Source: Thermoplasmata archaeon
Lineage (GTDB): Archaea > Thermoplasmatota > Thermoplasmata > UBA184
NCBI GenBank assembly: GCA_030064695.1
Contig: JASHYV010000100.1
Coordinates: 1 to 13,219, forward strand
DNA length: 13,219 nt
Direction of reading: 5' to 3'
Below, in pieces: positions 12,438 to 13,219 of this stretch. A model generated the notes under the pieces. It was not told where the DNA came from and did not search any database. It saw nothing but the letters and a program-made list of their open reading frames with translations. Numbering within the stretch: position 1 is the first letter of the stretch; each line of letters starts with the position of its first letter. Position numbers and translations under genes: made by a program.

Positions 12438-13112
12438 ATGGGATACCAACAGTACGCTCCACCGCCCGGAGCGCCGGCGACGACTCCGCCCGAAGTCCAG
12501 TCGATCAAGTCGATGCTGCACATCGTGCGCATCCTGGCGATCATCTTCGGCATCATCCTGCTGCTCGGTGGACTCGCCTACACCGCGCTCGTGATCCTCT
12601 CGTGGGAGGCCTGCACGGCGGTCGTGGGGAACATCTGCTTTGGTCTCGGGATCGTCCTGGTCTTCCCGTTGCTGGTGGTCATCTGGGGCGTCATCGACTT
12701 CATCATCTGGCTCCAGATGAAGGAGATCGAGAGCCTCGTGGACCAGCGCCAGTACGAGGCGGCCAAGTCGAAGACGCTGCTCTGGATGATCCTCGGGTTC
12801 ATCCTCGGCGGCATCATCATCGGCATCCTGCTGCTCGTGGCCTACCTCAAGTTCGACCCGGTGATCAACTGGGCCCGCGGTCAGGGCCAGGCGGGCGCGC
12901 CCGTCATGTACGCGCCGCCCCCGATGGGGCAGCCGGGCGCTCCGCCGGCGGCTCCGCCCCCGGCAGCTCCCGCGCCCGCACCGGCGGCCCCGCCAGCTCC
13001 GGCTGCCGCGGCCGCACCCCAGGCCCCCTTCTGCTCGAAGTGCGGCAAGCCGACCACGTACATCCCGCAGTACGGTCGGTACTACTGCTACGACGACAAG
13101 CTGTACGTCTGA
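12438..13112 (+). CDS. Three-helix membrane protein with Pro/Ala-rich linker and C-terminal zinc ribbon
   Basis: With the ATG at 12438 the product has 224 residues. A Pro-rich N-terminus (MGYQQYAPPPGAP) leads to membrane helices at about 29-55, 63-93 and 113-136. Helices 2 and 3 are joined by an amphipathic KEIESLVDQRQYEAAKSK segment. Residues ~150-197 are a low-complexity Pro/Ala/Gly linker. The tail PFCSKCG...YIPQYGRYYCYDDKLYV is a zinc ribbon of a kind recurrent in Thermoplasmata proteins: C199-x2-C202-x14-C217, but the expected fourth Cys is Asp220. The ribbon is probably cytoplasmic and tethered to the membrane by the linker. Function is unknown. An in-frame ATG at 12381 would add 19 residues; the shorter form is preferred because MGYQQ-Pro-rich starts are typical. 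It is divergent from the RHH-ftsZ operon, sharing a 167-base promoter region, and is followed by a strong hairpin. Confidence 0.8.
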   Translation: MGYQQYAPPPGAPATTPPEVQSIKSMLHIVRILAIIFGIILLLGGLAYTALVILSWEACTAVVGNICFGLGIVLVFPLLVVIWGVIDFIIWLQMKEIESLVDQRQYEAAKSKTLLWMILGFILGGIIIGILLLVAYLKFDPVINWARGQGQAGAPVMYAPPPMGQPGAPPAAPPPAAPAPAPAAPPAPAAAAAPQAPFCSKCGKPTTYIPQYGRYYCYDDKLYV

Positions 13113-13121
13113 ACGGGAGGT

Positions 13122-13146
13122 CGGCCCGCCCTAGCAGGGCGGGCCG
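13122..13146. terminator. Perfect 10-bp hairpin between convergent genes
   Basis: CGGCCCGCCC (13122-13131) and GGGCGGGCCG (13137-13146) pair perfectly around TAGCA. It begins 9 bases after the membrane-protein stop and 16 bases before a possible minus-strand stop. It is symmetrical, so it could act on transcripts from both sides, but it lacks a T-run. Confidence 0.5.
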
Positions 13147-13162
13147 CCGGTGACGCGAGGGC

Positions 13163-13219
13163 TCAGCAGGCGCCGCGGGCGACGACCGCCTCGCAGGTCG
13201 AGGCAGGGTGTACGTCCAG
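13163..13219 (-). CDS. Possible C-terminal end of a gene entering from the right edge
   Basis: On the minus strand the frame reads LDVHPASTCEAVVARGAC and ends at TGA (13165-13163). Only 18 residues are visible, so no family can be named. The bidirectional-looking hairpin just beyond its stop and the convergent layout make a real gene end plausible, but an open frame this short is expected by chance in GC-rich DNA. Confidence 0.25.
   Translation of the reverse strand: MDVHPASTCEAVVARGAC

Noticed and set aside
12905..13020. Repetitive GC-rich stretch in the membrane-protein gene that could be a DNA repeat
   Set aside because: It encodes an irregular Pro/Ala linker with no fixed repeat unit, so it is low-complexity coding sequence and not a repeat array.
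1..13219. CRISPR arrays, tRNA/rRNA genes, insertion sequences, defence systems or prophage genes
   Set aside because: Reading through the window I found no evenly spaced direct repeats, no tRNA-like cloverleaf, no transposase or integrase motifs and no nuclease or toxin-antitoxin pair. The RHH protein is paired with FtsZ and not with a toxin.

Overview
The window is a very GC-rich piece of an archaeal genome, most likely a high-GC member of the Thermoplasmatota. The case rests on the genes: a thiolase plus DUF35 protein of the archaeal mevalonate pathway, a Tes-type radical SAM protein (tetraether lipids), TrmY (an archaeal tRNA methyltransferase), an RHH-FtsZ pair, a DUF6015-like protein and a C-terminal zinc ribbon of a type I associate with Thermoplasmata. 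It also rests on the promoters: many genes have a TTAT/TTATA-like box about 25-35 bases before the start codon and little or no leader, as expected for archaeal TATA promoters with leaderless or short-leader mRNAs. The lineage call is inference; there is no rRNA here.

Layout. 1-1300 (+): 3' end of a thiolase gene followed by a DUF35 Zn-ribbon/OB-fold protein with an unusual N-terminal half; together these look like the end of an acetoacetyl-CoA/HMG-CoA operon. 1301-3895 (-): a three-gene cluster of an unknown 178-aa protein, a small coiled-coil protein and an M61-type peptidase with a PDZ domain. 4128-5840 (+): a Tes-like radical SAM enzyme, with an AT-rich promoter and a predicted leader hairpin. 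5881-6360 (-): a stand-alone SWIM zinc-finger protein. 6515-7834 (+): a CPA2-type cation/proton antiporter. 7887-8776 (+): a two-helix membrane protein and a HAD phosphatase, apparently co-transcribed. 8844-9425 and 9507-10178 (+): a protein I do not recognise and a DUF6015-like protein, each with its own promoter. 10240-10860 (+): TrmY. 10857-12270 (-): a tandem ribbon-helix-helix regulator followed by a divergent FtsZ. 12438-13112 (+): a three-helix membrane protein with a C-terminal zinc ribbon. 13163-13219 (-): possibly the last codons of another gene.

Connections. Thiolase, DUF35 and Tes all serve isoprenoid ether-lipid membranes: the first two feed the mevalonate pathway and Tes joins the finished chains. 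The RHH-FtsZ operon parallels the cdrS-ftsZ2 arrangement known from Euryarchaeota, and its promoter carries a clear inverted repeat suited to self-repression. The FtsZ lacks one of the two catalytic T7-loop aspartates and the last glycine of the tubulin signature, so it may not be an ordinary GTPase. This operon is the most interesting part of the window.

Genes are densely packed. One convergent pair abuts stop to stop (TGATCA, 1298-1303) and another shares its stop codons (CTAG, 10857-10860). No stretch longer than 300 bases lacks a gene. I saw no tRNA, rRNA, CRISPR array, insertion sequence or integrase.
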